From positions 682,001 through 746,000 of the forward strand of contig JAPFFF010000005.1 in assembly GCA_039105265.1 (NCBI GenBank): a DNA stretch of 64,000 bases. The letters are read 5' to 3'. The translations under genes and the position numbers were made by a program. Each line of letters begins with the position of its first letter. Position 1 is the stretch's first letter. Source of the stretch: Tritrichomonas musculus (lineage: Eukaryota > Parabasalia > Tritrichomonadida > Tritrichomonadidae). Shown piece after piece: positions 51,001 through 61,108 of this stretch. Under the pieces are notes generated by a model. That model was not told where the DNA came from. It saw only the letters and a list, made by a program, of their open reading frames with translations, and did no database searches.

Positions 51001-54000
51001 CTTCGTTATCTTCAAATATACATCCACGAATAATTAAGTTACGATTGATGTTCATACTGATCGCACCTCCCATGCCATTAAGACATCGATTTCGTTTGAA
51101 TTCACATTCCTGGAATGTCATGATGGTGTTGGCAATCGTTGTAGTATAACCAAATTGAATGGCTCCTCCTTGATTGTATGGACTTGCACTTCGAGCATTC
51201 ATGTTGTCATGGAATTTGCATTGATCAAAAATCAATGAAAATTCAACTGATGCTAAGTTTTGATCTCGTTGGAACCAAAGTCCGGTGCCTCCGCCATATT
51301 TGCCATTCGTTGAACAACTGATGTGTGAGAATGTATTATTAATGAGTTCAATTTCGGTCACTGTATGAATATATGAAATCAAATATTCACTCGTTAATTC
51401 AATGTCGCGGAAGATGTTACCACTTATAACTGGTTTGCATCGTATGTTCGGGGCATTGATGAATGTTTTAGTGTTACCTTCAACAATGTTGTTCGTGAAT
51501 GTGAATGTACCTCTGTGATTTGGATTAATGAAGGAAATCATTCCATTGCCTGATTTCGTGAATGTACAGCCATCAAATAAAACATCATCAAATTTGAAAC
51601 TGCAGATTCGACAGCTCTTCGTTGTATCATCAAATGAGAATGTACAACCATATGCTTTAAATGACGATGCAACTGAATTCATCTTGAACATGAATTGTGT
51701 TTCACTGCTGCCACAATTGATGAATTGACATGTTTCAAGTCGGAGATCATTATTAAGATTAACTGAGTAAATTGTTCCTTCAGCTGCTTTAATTTGGTCT
51801 TTGAAGTTTCTGAATGTGCATGATGTAAATGTAAATTTAGGTGCTTTGGTCCACATAACTGGTTTCGTGGTCAAACTAGGATCTGTGTATTCAAATACAT
51901 TGTCATAAAAGATAACTTCAACCGTAGGAATTATCATCCATTCTTCAACATTAATGTTAGTAAATGTGCAGCCTGAGATTTGTTTGATTGGTGAATTAGA
52001 ATCTGGAATATTAATAACCCCATTTGGTGTAATGGTGCCTATGAATTGTTTGTTGATGTAATCCGTTCCTGTGTTTGGTGCAAGTGTTCTTGATGGATGA
52101 GGTGCAAGCGTTTGTGCTGGTGGATCATAAAGATAATAAAGACAATAGAATAAAATGGTGTTCGAATCTCCGGCATTCTCAATTTCAACTTGGTATGATC
52201 CAAATGGAACTTCGTCCGATTTGTAGATCAATGTTGAATCAATCCTTTCATCTGACTGTTCTGATTCAACTGCTGTGTTGCCATTGAATTTGATCGTCAT
52301 ATCTCCATGATTGAATGCTTTCGATCCATAAACCCAAATTCGAGAACCTTCTATAGTCGTGTATTTCTTAGCACCATTGGCATTCGTCCATGCACGTTCT
52401 CCTCCTGCTTTATCCGATTCTGAATTCCAGTTTCCTAATGATTGGAAATCTGAAATATTTAATCTTTTCGCTTGTAAACTTGGCCAATATGTAATTTTGA
52501 AAATTTCAAATTGTTCTCCTTGGCGTCCTTGAATTCGAACTGTGTGTGAACCATATGATAATATGTCAGAAATAAAAACATTAGTACGATGGATTGATTC
52601 ACCTGTCTTATGTAAATCAATAGTCGTTAATAATTCTCCATCTAATTTAAGATCAAATTTCCCATTATTCTCTGCAATTGATCCATATACTTCAAATTTA
52701 ACTCCTTCAAATGTGTATTCTATATAATCTGAACTCGATCTACTCGACCAGCATTTCTTACCACATTCTGGATTATAGAAATTATCTCCTGAGCATGAAA
52801 TATCTTCATTACAGACTAATCCTTCTTTTTTCATCACTTCCACTGAAACGGAAATTGGAACGGCGAGTGGTTCGGCTGTTGGTGTTGGGAGTGGCGTAGG
52901 TGATTGGGAAGCTGTTGGAGTGGATGTAGCTGGTCGTCCATAATGATCAACATATCTGAATGGTGATACATAAATGCTTGAATTGGTATATGAAAATCGA
53001 TTAGAACTGATAACTTGATCATCGTATATTGGTGAGATTTCTGAACCAATAACTGTTTTATCATTTGAATATGAAGTTGTATCATAGTTATCAATAAAGT
53101 CATTGTTATTGATAATAAATTGTGTTTCACATTGATCTCCTTCAATATAAATGGCATGACCATCATATGCTTTGTTTCCTCGGAATGTGCAGCCTTCAAT
53201 TTTAACACTCTTAAGATAATATGTTCCTTGGTTTGATGTGAAAGATGGATTCAAATAAATAGCTCCACCACGTCCTTCTGGTTTCTTGTTGTAATGATTA
53301 TCATATAACATTTCAATCGATGTCGTCGTTTGATAATTCGCAACATTACCTTCAAATGTACATCTGATGATTTCAACTGTCTTTTGTGTTTGAATAGCAA
53401 TTGCTCCTCCATGTCGAACTGCTTTGTTCTGTCGGAACAAACATCCTTCAAATGTTAAATCAACATTCGAAATCGATTGGCTGAAGCCATATTGAATTCC
53501 ACCTCCATCACCTGTAAAGTATTCATTATAACCTGTCGGGTATTGATTTCGTTTATTTGGTGATTTCAATGCAATATTGTTGATGAATTCACAATTATTA
53601 AATTCAATTTTATCTGTGCCTGTGATCCATAATCCAGATCCACCTCCATAATCACTGTTGCAGCGGTTGTCCAAAAATTTCATCTCATTGATGATGAATG
53701 TAGAAACTTTGGTCTTTAATGTAAATACTACTGAATAACCAGAGTTTCCTTGTTCTTGCATGTTTTGAATTGTGTTGTTATCAAATGTAATCGATGTCGT
53801 GTATGCAGTAATTGACATGCATCGATTGTTGTTGTTAGTACTTTCACAATTATCGAAAATACAATTCTCAATGGTAATTGGATCATTTAATGTCGTTAAT
53901 TGTGAAAATAAGATTCCTGCTTTGCCTCTAGTTCGGATCAATTTAGAATTACGGAATGTGAAACCTTTTTTACCAAAATCAATACCTCCAAATCCTCTGG

Positions 54001-57000
54001 ATGAATCTTCAAATGAAATGGTAATATCATCTATCAATGATATACATTTAGTAAGTCTGATATTGTATGAATTAGAATCGGATGAATCTAATCCATTGTT
54101 GACAAATGTGCTGCTTGATATTTCAACACTAACATTCTCGATGTTTTCTTCTTCAATATAAATACAATGACCATTCTCGCATTTGTTTCCAATAAATTCA
54201 CATTCTGAAATCTTGATCGTGTCCATTTCTAATATTCCTGAAAATGCTGGCGCTCCTGCATTTTCTGATATAGGTGGTTGAACAATCTTGCCCCATATGT
54301 AGATCGCTCCTCCTTTATCATTAGCTTCGTTATCTTCAAATATACATCCACGAATAATTAAGTTACGATTGATGTTCATACTGATCGCACCTCCCATGCC
54401 ATTAAGACATCGATTTCGTTTGAATTCACATTCCTGGAATGTCATGATGGTGTTGGCAATCGTTGTAGTATAACCAAATTGAATGGCTCCTCCTTGATTG
54501 TATGGACTTGCACTTCGAGCATTCATGTTGTCATGGAATTTGCATTGATCAAAAATCAATGAAAATTCAACTGATGCTAAGTTTTGATCTCGTTGGAACC
54601 AAAGTCCGGTGCCTCCGCCATATTTGCCATTCGTTGAACAACTGATGTGTGAGAATGTATTATTAATGAGTTCAATTTCGGTCACTGTATGAATATATGA
54701 AATCAAATATTCACTCGTTAATTCAATGTCGCGGAAGATGTTACCACTTATAACTGGTTTGCATCGTATGTTCGGGGCATTGATGAATGTTTTAGTGTTA
54801 CCTTCAACAATGTTGTTCGTGAATGTGAATGTACCTCTGTGATTTGGATTAATGAAGGAAATCATTCCATTGCCTGATTTCGTGAATGTACAGCCATCAA
54901 ATAAAACATCATCAAATTTGAAACTGCAGATTCGACAGCTCTTCGTTGTATCATCAAATGAGAATGTACAACCATATGCTTTAAATGATGATGCAACTGA
55001 ATTCATCTTGAACATGAATTGTGTTTCACTGCTGCCACAATTGATGAATTGACATGTTTCAAGTCGGAGATCATTATTAAGATTAACTGAGTAAATTGTT
55101 CCTTCAGCTGCTTTAATTTGGTCTTTGAAGTTTCTGAATGTGCATGATGTAAATGTAAATTTAGGTGCTTTGGTCCACATAACTGGTTTCGTGGTCAAAC
55201 TAGGATCTGTGTATTCAAATACATTGTCATAAAAGATAACTTCAACCGTAGGAGTTATCATCCATGTTTCAACATTAATGTTAGTAAATGTGCAGCCTGA
55301 GATTTGTTTGATTGGTGAATTAGAGTCTGGAATATTAATAACTTCATTTGGTGTAATGGTGCCTATGAATTGTTTGTTGATGTAATCCGTTCCTGTGTTT
55401 GGTGCAAGTGTTCTTGATGGATGAGGTGCAAGCGTTTGTGCTGGTGGATCATAAAGATAATAAAGACAATAGAATAAAATGGTGTTCGAATCTCCGGCAT
55501 TCTCAATTTCAACTTGATATGATCCAAATGGAACTTCGTCCGATTTGTAGATCAATGTTGAATCAATCCTTTCATCTGACTGTTCTGATTCAACTGCTGT
55601 GTTGCCATTGAATTTGATCGTCATATCTCCATGATTGAATGCTTTCGATCCATAAACCCAAATTCGAGAACCTTCTATAGTCGTGTATTTCTTAGCACCA
55701 TTGGCATTCGTCCATGCACGTTCTCCTCCTGCTTTATCCGATTCTGAATTCCAGTTTCCTAATGATTGGAAATCTGAAATATTTAATCTTTTCGCTTGTA
55801 AACTTGGCCAATATGTAATTTTGAAAATTTCAAATTGTTCTCCTTGGCGTCCTTGAATTCGAACTGTGTGTGAACCATATGATAATATGTCAGAAATGAA
55901 AACATTAGTACGATGGATTGATTCACCTGTCTTATGTAAATCAATAGTCGTTAATAATTCTCCATCTAATTTAAGATCAAATTTCCCATTATTCTCTGCA
56001 ATTGATCCATATACTTCAAATTTAACTCCTTCAAATGTGTATTCTATATAATCTGAACTCGATCTACTCGACCAGCATTTCTGACCACATTCTGGATTAT
56101 AGAAATTATCTCCTGAGCATGAAATATCTTCATTACAGACTAATCCTTCTTTTTTCATCACTTCCACTGAAACGGAAATTGGAACGGCGAGTGGTTCGGC
56201 TGTTGGTGTTGGGAGTGGCGTAGGTGATTGGGAAGCTGTTGGAGTGGATGTAGCTGGTCGTCCATAATGATCAACATATCTGAATGGTGATACATAAATG
56301 CTTGAATTGGTATATGAAAATCGATTAGAACTGATAACTTGATCATCGTATATTGGTGAGATTTCTGAACCAATAACTGTTTTATCATTTGAATATGAAG
56401 TTGTATCATAGTTATCAATAAAGTCATTGTTATTGATAATAAATTGTGTTTCACATTGATCTCCTTCAATATAAATGGCATGACCATCATATGCTTTGTT
56501 TCCTCGGAATGTGCAGCCTTCAATTTTAACACTCTTAAGATAATATGTTCCTTGGTTTGATGTGAAAGATGGATTCAAATAAATAGCTCCACCACGTCCT
56601 TCTGGTTTCTTGTTGTAATGATTATCATATAACATTTCAATCGATGTCGTCGTTTGATAATTCGCAACATTACCTTCAAATGTACATCTGATGATTTCAA
56701 CTGTCTTTTGTGTTTGAATAGCAATTGCTCCTCCATGTCGAACTGCTTTGTTCTGTCGGAACAAACATCCTTCAAATGTTAAATCAACATTCGAAATCGA
56801 TTGGCTGAAGCCATATTGAATTCCACCTCCATCACCTGTAAAGTATTCATTATAACCTGTCGGGTATTGATTTCGTTTATTTGGTGATTTCAATGCAATA
56901 TTGTTGATGAATTCACAATTATTAAATTCAATTTTATCTGTGCCTGTGATCCATAATCCAGATCCACCTCCATAATCACTGTTGCAGCGGTTGTCCAAAA

Positions 57001-59596
57001 ATTTCATCTCATTGATGATGAATGTAGAAACTTTGGTCTTTAATGTAAATACTACTGAATAACCAGAGTTTCCTTGTTCTTGCATGTTTTGAATTGTGTT
57101 GTTATCAAATGTAATCGATGTCGTGTATGCAGTAATTGACATGCATCGATTGTTGTTGTTAGTACTTTCACAATTATCGAAAATACAATTCTCAATGATA
57201 ATTGGATCATTTAATGTCGTTAATTGTGAAAATAAGATTCCTGCTTTGCCTCTAGTTCGGATCAATTTAGAATTACGGAATGTGAAACCTTTTTTACCAA
57301 AATCAATACCTCCAAATCCTCTGGATGAATCTTCAAATGAAATGGTAATATCATCTATCAATGATATACATTTAGTAAGTCTGATATTGTATGAATTAGA
57401 ATCGGATGAATCTAATCCATTGTTGACAAATGTGCTGCTTGATATTTCAACACTAACATTCTCGATGTTTTCTTCTTCAATATAAATACAATGACCATTC
57501 TCGCATTTGTTTCCAATAAATTCACATTCTGAAATCTTGATCGTGTCCATTTCTAATATTCCTGAAAATGCTGGTGCTCCTGCATTTTCTGATGTAGGTG
57601 GTTGAACAATCTTGCCCCATATGTAGATCGCTCCTCCTTTATCATTAGCTTCGTTATCTTCAAATATACATCCACGAATAATTAAGTTACGATTGATGTT
57701 CATACTGATCGCACCTCCCATGCCATTAAGACATCGATTTCGTTTGAATTCACATTCCTGGAATGTCATGATGGTGTTGGCAATCGTTGTAGTATAACCA
57801 AATTGAATGGCTCCTCCTTGATTGTATGGACTTGCACTTCGAGCATTCATGTTGTCATGGAATTTGCATTGATCAAAAATCAATGAAAATTCAACTGATG
57901 CTAAGTTTTGATCTCGTTGGAACCAAAGTCCGGTGCCTCCACCATATTTGCCATTCGTTGAACAACTGATGTGTGAGAATGTATTATTAATGAGTTCAAT
58001 TTCGGTCACTGTATGAATATATGAAATCAAATATTCACTCGTTAATTCAATGTCGCGGAAGATGTTACCACTTATAACTGGTTTGCATCGTATGTTCGGG
58101 GCATTGATGAATGTTTTAGTGTTACCTTCAACAATGTTGTTCGTGAATGTGAATGTACCTCTGTGATTTGGATTAATGAAGGAAATCATTCCATTGCCTG
58201 ATTTCGTGAATGTACAGCCATCAAATAAAACATCATCAAATTTGAAACTACAGATTCGACAGCTCTTCGTTGTATCATCAAATGAGAATGTACAACCATA
58301 TGCTTTAAATGATGATACAACTGAATTCATCTTGAACATGAATTGTGTTTCACTGCTGCCACAATTGATGAATTGACATGTTTCAAGTCGGAGATCATTA
58401 TTAAGATTAACTGAGTAAATTGTTCCTTCAGCTGCTTTAATTTGGTCTTTGAAGTTTCTGAATGTGCATGATGTAAATGTAAATTTAGGTGCTTTGGTCC
58501 ACATAACTGGTTTCGTGGTCAAACTAGGATCTGTGTATTCAAATACATTGTCATAAAAGATAACTTCAACCGTAGGAATTATCATCCATTCTTCAACATT
58601 AATGTTAGTAAATGTGCAGCCTGAGATTTGTTTGATTGGTGAATTAGAGTCTGGAATATTAATAACTTCATTTGGTGTAATGGTGCCTATGAATTGTTTG
58701 TTGATGTAATCCGTTCCTGTGTTTGGTGCAAGTGTTCTTGATGGATGAGGTGCAAGCGTTTGTGCTGGTGGATCATAAAGATAATAAAGACAATAGAATA
58801 AAATGGTGTTCGAATCTCCGGCATTCTCAATTTCAACTTGGTATGATCCAAATGGAACTTCGTCCGATTTGTAGATCAATGTTGAATCAATCCTTTCATC
58901 TGACTGTTCTGATTCAACTGCTGTGTTGCCATTGAATTTGATCGTCATATCTCCATGATTGAATGCTTTCGATCCATAAACCCAAATTCGAGAACCTTCT
59001 ATAGTCGTGTATTTCTTAGCACCATTGGCATTCGTCCATGCACGTTCTCCTCCTGCTTTATCCGATTCTGAATTCCAGTTTCCTAATGATTGGAAATCTG
59101 AAATATTTAATCTTTTCGCTTTAAGCCAAGGCCAATACGTAATTTTGAAGATTTCAAATTGCTCATCTTGAAATCCTTCAAGTCTTACTGTATGTTGGCC
59201 ATATTCTATCACATTGGATTCGAAAACTCGGGTGCGATGAATTGAATCACCTTCTTTGTATAAATTAATTGTTTCCAAAAATTTATTATCTAGATAAATG
59301 TTAAAATGACCATTATTGCTTGCATATGATCCGAATACTTCAAATTTAACACCTTCAAATGTTAATTCGAAATAATCTCCACTTTTTTTATTTGACCAGC
59401 ATTTGGAACCACATTCTGGGTTGTAGAAGTTATCACCATCGCACTTAATGTCTTCATTGCAATAGTTTGCATTAAGGTTTGTTTTTAATAATATTGCTGA
59501 TACAGAAATAGGAACAGCCAGTGGTGTCGAATCTGGTTGCGAATCATCTAAAACATTTGTAGCTCTTATAAATAATATAAAAATTGGGAAAAGCAT
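48080..59596 (-). CDS. Giant Pmp-like right-handed beta-helix surface protein (3838 residues)
   Basis: Predicted cell-surface type I membrane protein. It has a signal peptide (MLFPIFILFIRATNVL), a huge ectodomain, one membrane helix (AAIVIPALSVIAIAAVVAVI, near 3790-3815) and a short acidic tail. The ectodomain repeats a module three times. Each has two jelly-roll-like domains (NFYNPECGSKCWSNK then FEGVKFEVFGS; and ERAWTNANGAKKYTTIEGS then RIWVYGSKAFNHGD) and a parallel beta-helix with GGAI/GGGSGLW turns and CTFxxN-type rungs. The rungs resemble chlamydial Pmp proteins and pectin-lyase folds. Thr/Pro linkers (TPTASQSPTPLPTPTAEP) divide the modules. A shorter, diverged fourth beta-helix ends the ectodomain. 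Pmp-like proteins exist in trichomonads and are suspected adhesins. The gene is one uninterrupted 11.5-kb frame. The jelly-roll folds and adhesive role are inferred. Confidence 0.85.
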   Translation of the reverse strand: MLFPIFILFIRATNVLDDSQPDSTPLAVPISVSAILLKTNLNANYCNEDIKCDGDNFYNPECGSKCWSNKKSGDYFELTFEGVKFEVFGSYASNNGHFNIYLDNKFLETINLYKEGDSIHRTRVFESNVIEYGQHTVRLEGFQDEQFEIFKITYWPWLKAKRLNISDFQSLGNWNSESDKAGGERAWTNANGAKKYTTIEGSRIWVYGSKAFNHGDMTIKFNGNTAVESEQSDERIDSTLIYKSDEVPFGSYQVEIENAGDSNTILFYCLYYLYDPPAQTLAPHPSRTLAPNTGTDYINKQFIGTITPNEVINIPDSNSPIKQISGCTFTNINVEEWMIIPTVEVIFYDNVFEYTDPSLTTKPVMWTKAPKFTFTSCTFRNFKDQIKAAEGTIYSVNLNNDLRLETCQFINCGSSETQFMFKMNSVVSSFKAYGCTFSFDDTTKSCRICSFKFDDVLFDGCTFTKSGNGMISFINPNHRGTFTFTNNIVEGNTKTFINAPNIRCKPVISGNIFRDIELTSEYLISYIHTVTEIELINNTFSHISCSTNGKYGGGTGLWFQRDQNLASVEFSLIFDQCKFHDNMNARSASPYNQGGAIQFGYTTTIANTIMTFQECEFKRNRCLNGMGGAISMNINRNLIIRGCIFEDNEANDKGGAIYIWGKIVQPPTSENAGAPAFSGILEMDTIKISECEFIGNKCENGHCIYIEEENIENVSVEISSSTFVNNGLDSSDSNSYNIRLTKCISLIDDITISFEDSSRGFGGIDFGKKGFTFRNSKLIRTRGKAGILFSQLTTLNDPIIIENCIFDNCESTNNNNRCMSITAYTTSITFDNNTIQNMQEQGNSGYSVVFTLKTKVSTFIINEMKFLDNRCNSDYGGGSGLWITGTDKIEFNNCEFINNIALKSPNKRNQYPTGYNEYFTGDGGGIQYGFSQSISNVDLTFEGCLFRQNKAVRHGGAIAIQTQKTVEIIRCTFEGNVANYQTTTSIEMLYDNHYNKKPEGRGGAIYLNPSFTSNQGTYYLKSVKIEGCTFRGNKAYDGHAIYIEGDQCETQFIINNNDFIDNYDTTSYSNDKTVIGSEISPIYDDQVISSNRFSYTNSSIYVSPFRYVDHYGRPATSTPTASQSPTPLPTPTAEPLAVPISVSVEVMKKEGLVCNEDISCSGDNFYNPECGQKCWSSRSSSDYIEYTFEGVKFEVYGSIAENNGKFDLKLDGELLTTIDLHKTGESIHRTNVFISDILSYGSHTVRIQGRQGEQFEIFKITYWPSLQAKRLNISDFQSLGNWNSESDKAGGERAWTNANGAKKYTTIEGSRIWVYGSKAFNHGDMTIKFNGNTAVESEQSDERIDSTLIYKSDEVPFGSYQVEIENAGDSNTILFYCLYYLYDPPAQTLAPHPSRTLAPNTGTDYINKQFIGTITPNEVINIPDSNSPIKQISGCTFTNINVETWMITPTVEVIFYDNVFEYTDPSLTTKPVMWTKAPKFTFTSCTFRNFKDQIKAAEGTIYSVNLNNDLRLETCQFINCGSSETQFMFKMNSVASSFKAYGCTFSFDDTTKSCRICSFKFDDVLFDGCTFTKSGNGMISFINPNHRGTFTFTNNIVEGNTKTFINAPNIRCKPVISGNIFRDIELTSEYLISYIHTVTEIELINNTFSHISCSTNGKYGGGTGLWFQRDQNLASVEFSLIFDQCKFHDNMNARSASPYNQGGAIQFGYTTTIANTIMTFQECEFKRNRCLNGMGGAISMNINRNLIIRGCIFEDNEANDKGGAIYIWGKIVQPPISENAGAPAFSGILEMDTIKISECEFIGNKCENGHCIYIEEENIENVSVEISSSTFVNNGLDSSDSNSYNIRLTKCISLIDDITISFEDSSRGFGGIDFGKKGFTFRNSKLIRTRGKAGILFSQLTTLNDPITIENCIFDNCESTNNNNRCMSITAYTTSITFDNNTIQNMQEQGNSGYSVVFTLKTKVSTFIINEMKFLDNRCNSDYGGGSGLWITGTDKIEFNNCEFINNIALKSPNKRNQYPTGYNEYFTGDGGGIQYGFSQSISNVDLTFEGCLFRQNKAVRHGGAIAIQTQKTVEIIRCTFEGNVANYQTTTSIEMLYDNHYNKKPEGRGGAIYLNPSFTSNQGTYYLKSVKIEGCTFRGNKAYDGHAIYIEGDQCETQFIINNNDFIDNYDTTSYSNDKTVIGSEISPIYDDQVISSNRFSYTNSSIYVSPFRYVDHYGRPATSTPTASQSPTPLPTPTAEPLAVPISVSVEVMKKEGLVCNEDISCSGDNFYNPECGKKCWSSRSSSDYIEYTFEGVKFEVYGSIAENNGKFDLKLDGELLTTIDLHKTGESIHRTNVFISDILSYGSHTVRIQGRQGEQFEIFKITYWPSLQAKRLNISDFQSLGNWNSESDKAGGERAWTNANGAKKYTTIEGSRIWVYGSKAFNHGDMTIKFNGNTAVESEQSDERIDSTLIYKSDEVPFGSYQVEIENAGDSNTILFYCLYYLYDPPAQTLAPHPSRTLAPNTGTDYINKQFIGTITPNGVINIPDSNSPIKQISGCTFTNINVEEWMIIPTVEVIFYDNVFEYTDPSLTTKPVMWTKAPKFTFTSCTFRNFKDQIKAAEGTIYSVNLNNDLRLETCQFINCGSSETQFMFKMNSVASSFKAYGCTFSFDDTTKSCRICSFKFDDVLFDGCTFTKSGNGMISFINPNHRGTFTFTNNIVEGNTKTFINAPNIRCKPVISGNIFRDIELTSEYLISYIHTVTEIELINNTFSHISCSTNGKYGGGTGLWFQRDQNLASVEFSLIFDQCKFHDNMNARSASPYNQGGAIQFGYTTTIANTIMTFQECEFKRNRCLNGMGGAISMNINRNLIIRGCIFEDNEANDKGGAIYIWGKIVQPPTSENAGAPAFSGILEMDTIKISECEFIGNKCENGHCIYIEEENIENVSVEISSSTFVNNGLDSSDSNSYNIRLTKCISLIDDITISFEDSSRGFGGIDFGKKGFTFRNSKLIRTRGKAGILFSQLTTLNDPITIENCIFDNCESTNNNNRCMSITAYTTSITFDNNTIQNMQEQGNSGYSVVFTLKTKVSTFIINEMKFLDNRCNSDYGGGSGLWITGTDKIEFNNCEFINNIALKSPNKRNQYPTGYNEYFTGDGGGIQYGFSQSISNVDLTFEGCLFRQNKAVRHGGAIAIQTQKTVEIIRCTFEGNVANYQTTTSIEMLYDNHYNKKPEGRGGAIYLNPSFTSNQGTYYLKSVKIEGCTFRRNTAYDGHAIYIEGDQCETHISINNNDFINNYNKESGAVSQAAISSEIQDVFTDNIVELNRFSYSLSDVKVAPFMYVDHNGIAVPSTPAPTVPPSNGGVSDNTANGYMNSMSFDCPVDSGYVKIFIQCTTCTVKNDIWFKVTFENGDISNVEYDTKVIQSQATIEDYAPRRSMSFDKKTNVFQYQLTNANMQFDAGRTVSNINCIAPATQTPPPSKSPRATMTPASTPTPEPTPQIIHLNENNCSTNGARCEEIIEDEVSVHVFIEVSKFNNFDQTNEDGGAIHLIDCCLTCNDTPFNNCQAKRGGGGAIYIKNNLNLKNNVTLTLLTFENCKAYYGGAVYIYCGSKKVPVSVNTCTFTGNELIPNNNAEDDNLKTGGKSIFVVAKKGRINNCNFKKKQGSTTTSSTEDLKYVGKFDEDDYLVSKSSARGLSNDYIGDGLFSITKCKFEIDEKSRSAISYLTGKSATKLEIKDCIFTGDLHDGAHYITEKIIGNESPKMIVKSCKFAADSKNSLNVDLSNNLISGNVFNYDNSEERNYDSNTWKIIAAIVIPALSVIAIAAVVAVIYVKMNRNQLNDDSDSKDSGSDQPDL
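49852..52472 (-). repeat. Surface-gene repeat unit 3 (partial, ~2.6 kb)
   Basis: Identical in layout to units 1 and 2 up to about 49852, where homology drops abruptly (CTFRRNTAYDGHAIY and the following linker are diverged). The sharp edge marks the limit of duplication or gene conversion. Confidence 0.92.
52473..55796 (-). repeat. Surface-gene repeat unit 2 (3,324 bp)
   Basis: Same phase and exactly the same length as unit 1. By eye the units agree at more than 99 percent of bases over long stretches; private changes include QPPISEN where the others have QPPTSEN, and CGQKCW at the following linker domain against CGKKCW. Confidence 0.95.
55797..59120 (-). repeat. Surface-gene repeat unit 1 (3,324 bp)
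   Basis: First of three tandem units. The unit runs from the KRLNISDFQ segment through the beta-helix and Pro/Thr linker to the end of the next first jelly-roll domain. It differs from unit 2 at scattered bases, for example VEEWMIIPT versus VETWMITPT and NDPIIIEN versus NDPITIEN. The domain preceding unit 1 is visibly more diverged. Confidence 0.95.
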
Positions 59597-61108
59597 AGTA
59601 ATTTATCAAAAATATTTAATAATTTCGTTAGAGAAAATAAAAATTTATTTTTATCTTCATAAAAATATTGAAAAAATACATATTAAAAATATTTATTTTA
59701 TAAAATAGTATTAATATATATAAAGTATATTTAAAATAATTAAATAAAAATAATTATTAAAAAGATAATTATATTTTATCATTTGAACTTATTGAATTCA
59801 AAAACGATAGAAAAGCAATAAATTTTATAATTGAGGAAAGAATAAATTTGACCTTTTATAATAAAAATTGAACTTTTTAAAAGCGAAAAGTTGAGTGTAT
59901 TCCTATTGCTTTAGAAACAATAAGAATAATTAATCAGGTTTTTGGTAACTCTTCCTGTTATATTCTTATAGCAATTCAATTGCACAAAGTTTTCGAGAAA
60001 ATCATCTGATGAAAAAAGTTATATGATGTATATATCATCTCACTTTTTAAAAATTATCTTGTATAGATTATATCCTAATAACTTAAGTAATAGGTTGGAA
60101 TTAAAACATATAATATTTTTTATTAACCTATATTTTATATAAATATTTAAGCAATAATGATAGTAATAAAGTTTTACTCGTAAAAATAAATTTGACTTTA
60201 AAAATCCAAAAAAAAAAATTAAAATTAGGTTGCCAGAATAGGATAAATAAAATATTTATATTGAAATAAATTAAATATATCTGTATGAGAGCAAACGGTA
60301 GATCCATGTTGGAATGATGAAATTTTCACTTTTTGATAGTGCATGATATTAAAATCAAACTTTTTCAGACAAATAATTGTTATTTTTCTGAAGAAAAGGT
60401 ATCATTTTCTGAGTAAAAGCTCTTATTTTCTGAGATTTGCTTCAAAAAGTGAAAATAATTGGTAATGAGATTTTGGCCGCTTCAAAAAGTTTAAAAAAAT
60501 AAAAAAAATATATCTTAATTATCTTAATTATTAACACTGTAATTAATTTTCTTTCCTAAGTTTCCATTTATTATATTTGTGTTGACTTTTAAGTTATATA
60601 TAAAAAAAAGATCTTGAGGAGAATAACTTAATTAGCTGGAACTAGTTGTAAGGAAAAGCTTTCCTATTTTTCTGTCAGATTACTAAATAAGGTAGGTAAG
60701 AATATCAAGTAACAAAGTAATTTCAAAGATATGCGATTTTATAAAAGCATGACCAAATTGGAAAAATCTTGCAATTCATGATATAATACATCGGATGTAC
60801 ATTTGGTGATATCGGTCTTGGGAGTCTAAATGCGATAGCTGGCCTAATTTGCTACGATTTTAAGAAAAAAAATATTATTAAACATATATAAAACTTTTTG
60901 ATAACTTATTTGGTCGTACGACTTTTTGGTTCCAGTTTAGAAATTTTGTTTGTTCTATTTTTTTTAATGTGTTATCTAAAATTCAAAAATAAAAGCATAA
61001 TTAGCAAGGGTAATAACAATTCTTTTATCTCTCATTTTATAAAATGTAATAAAAAGACAAAGATAATTAAAAAATGTTTATTCGTTTAATAAAGTATAAC
61101 AGGATGAA
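59597..61108. other. 1.5-kb AT-rich spacer with upstream motifs
   Basis: No gene supported. GCTTCAAAAAGT occurs twice (near 60448 and 60480), and ACTTTTTGA or AACTTTTT words occur near 59875, 60330, 60360 and 60892. A short TTTTCTGAG phrase is repeated near 60382-60440. It is upstream of the surface-protein gene, so part is presumably its promoter. Confidence 0.4.

Noticed and set aside
49000-59000. Many plus-strand frames repeated every 3,324 bp
   Set aside because: Antisense shadows of the repeated beta-helix gene.
60898-61089. 63-codon plus-strand frame
   Set aside because: Begins without an ATG and is basic/hydrophobic low complexity.
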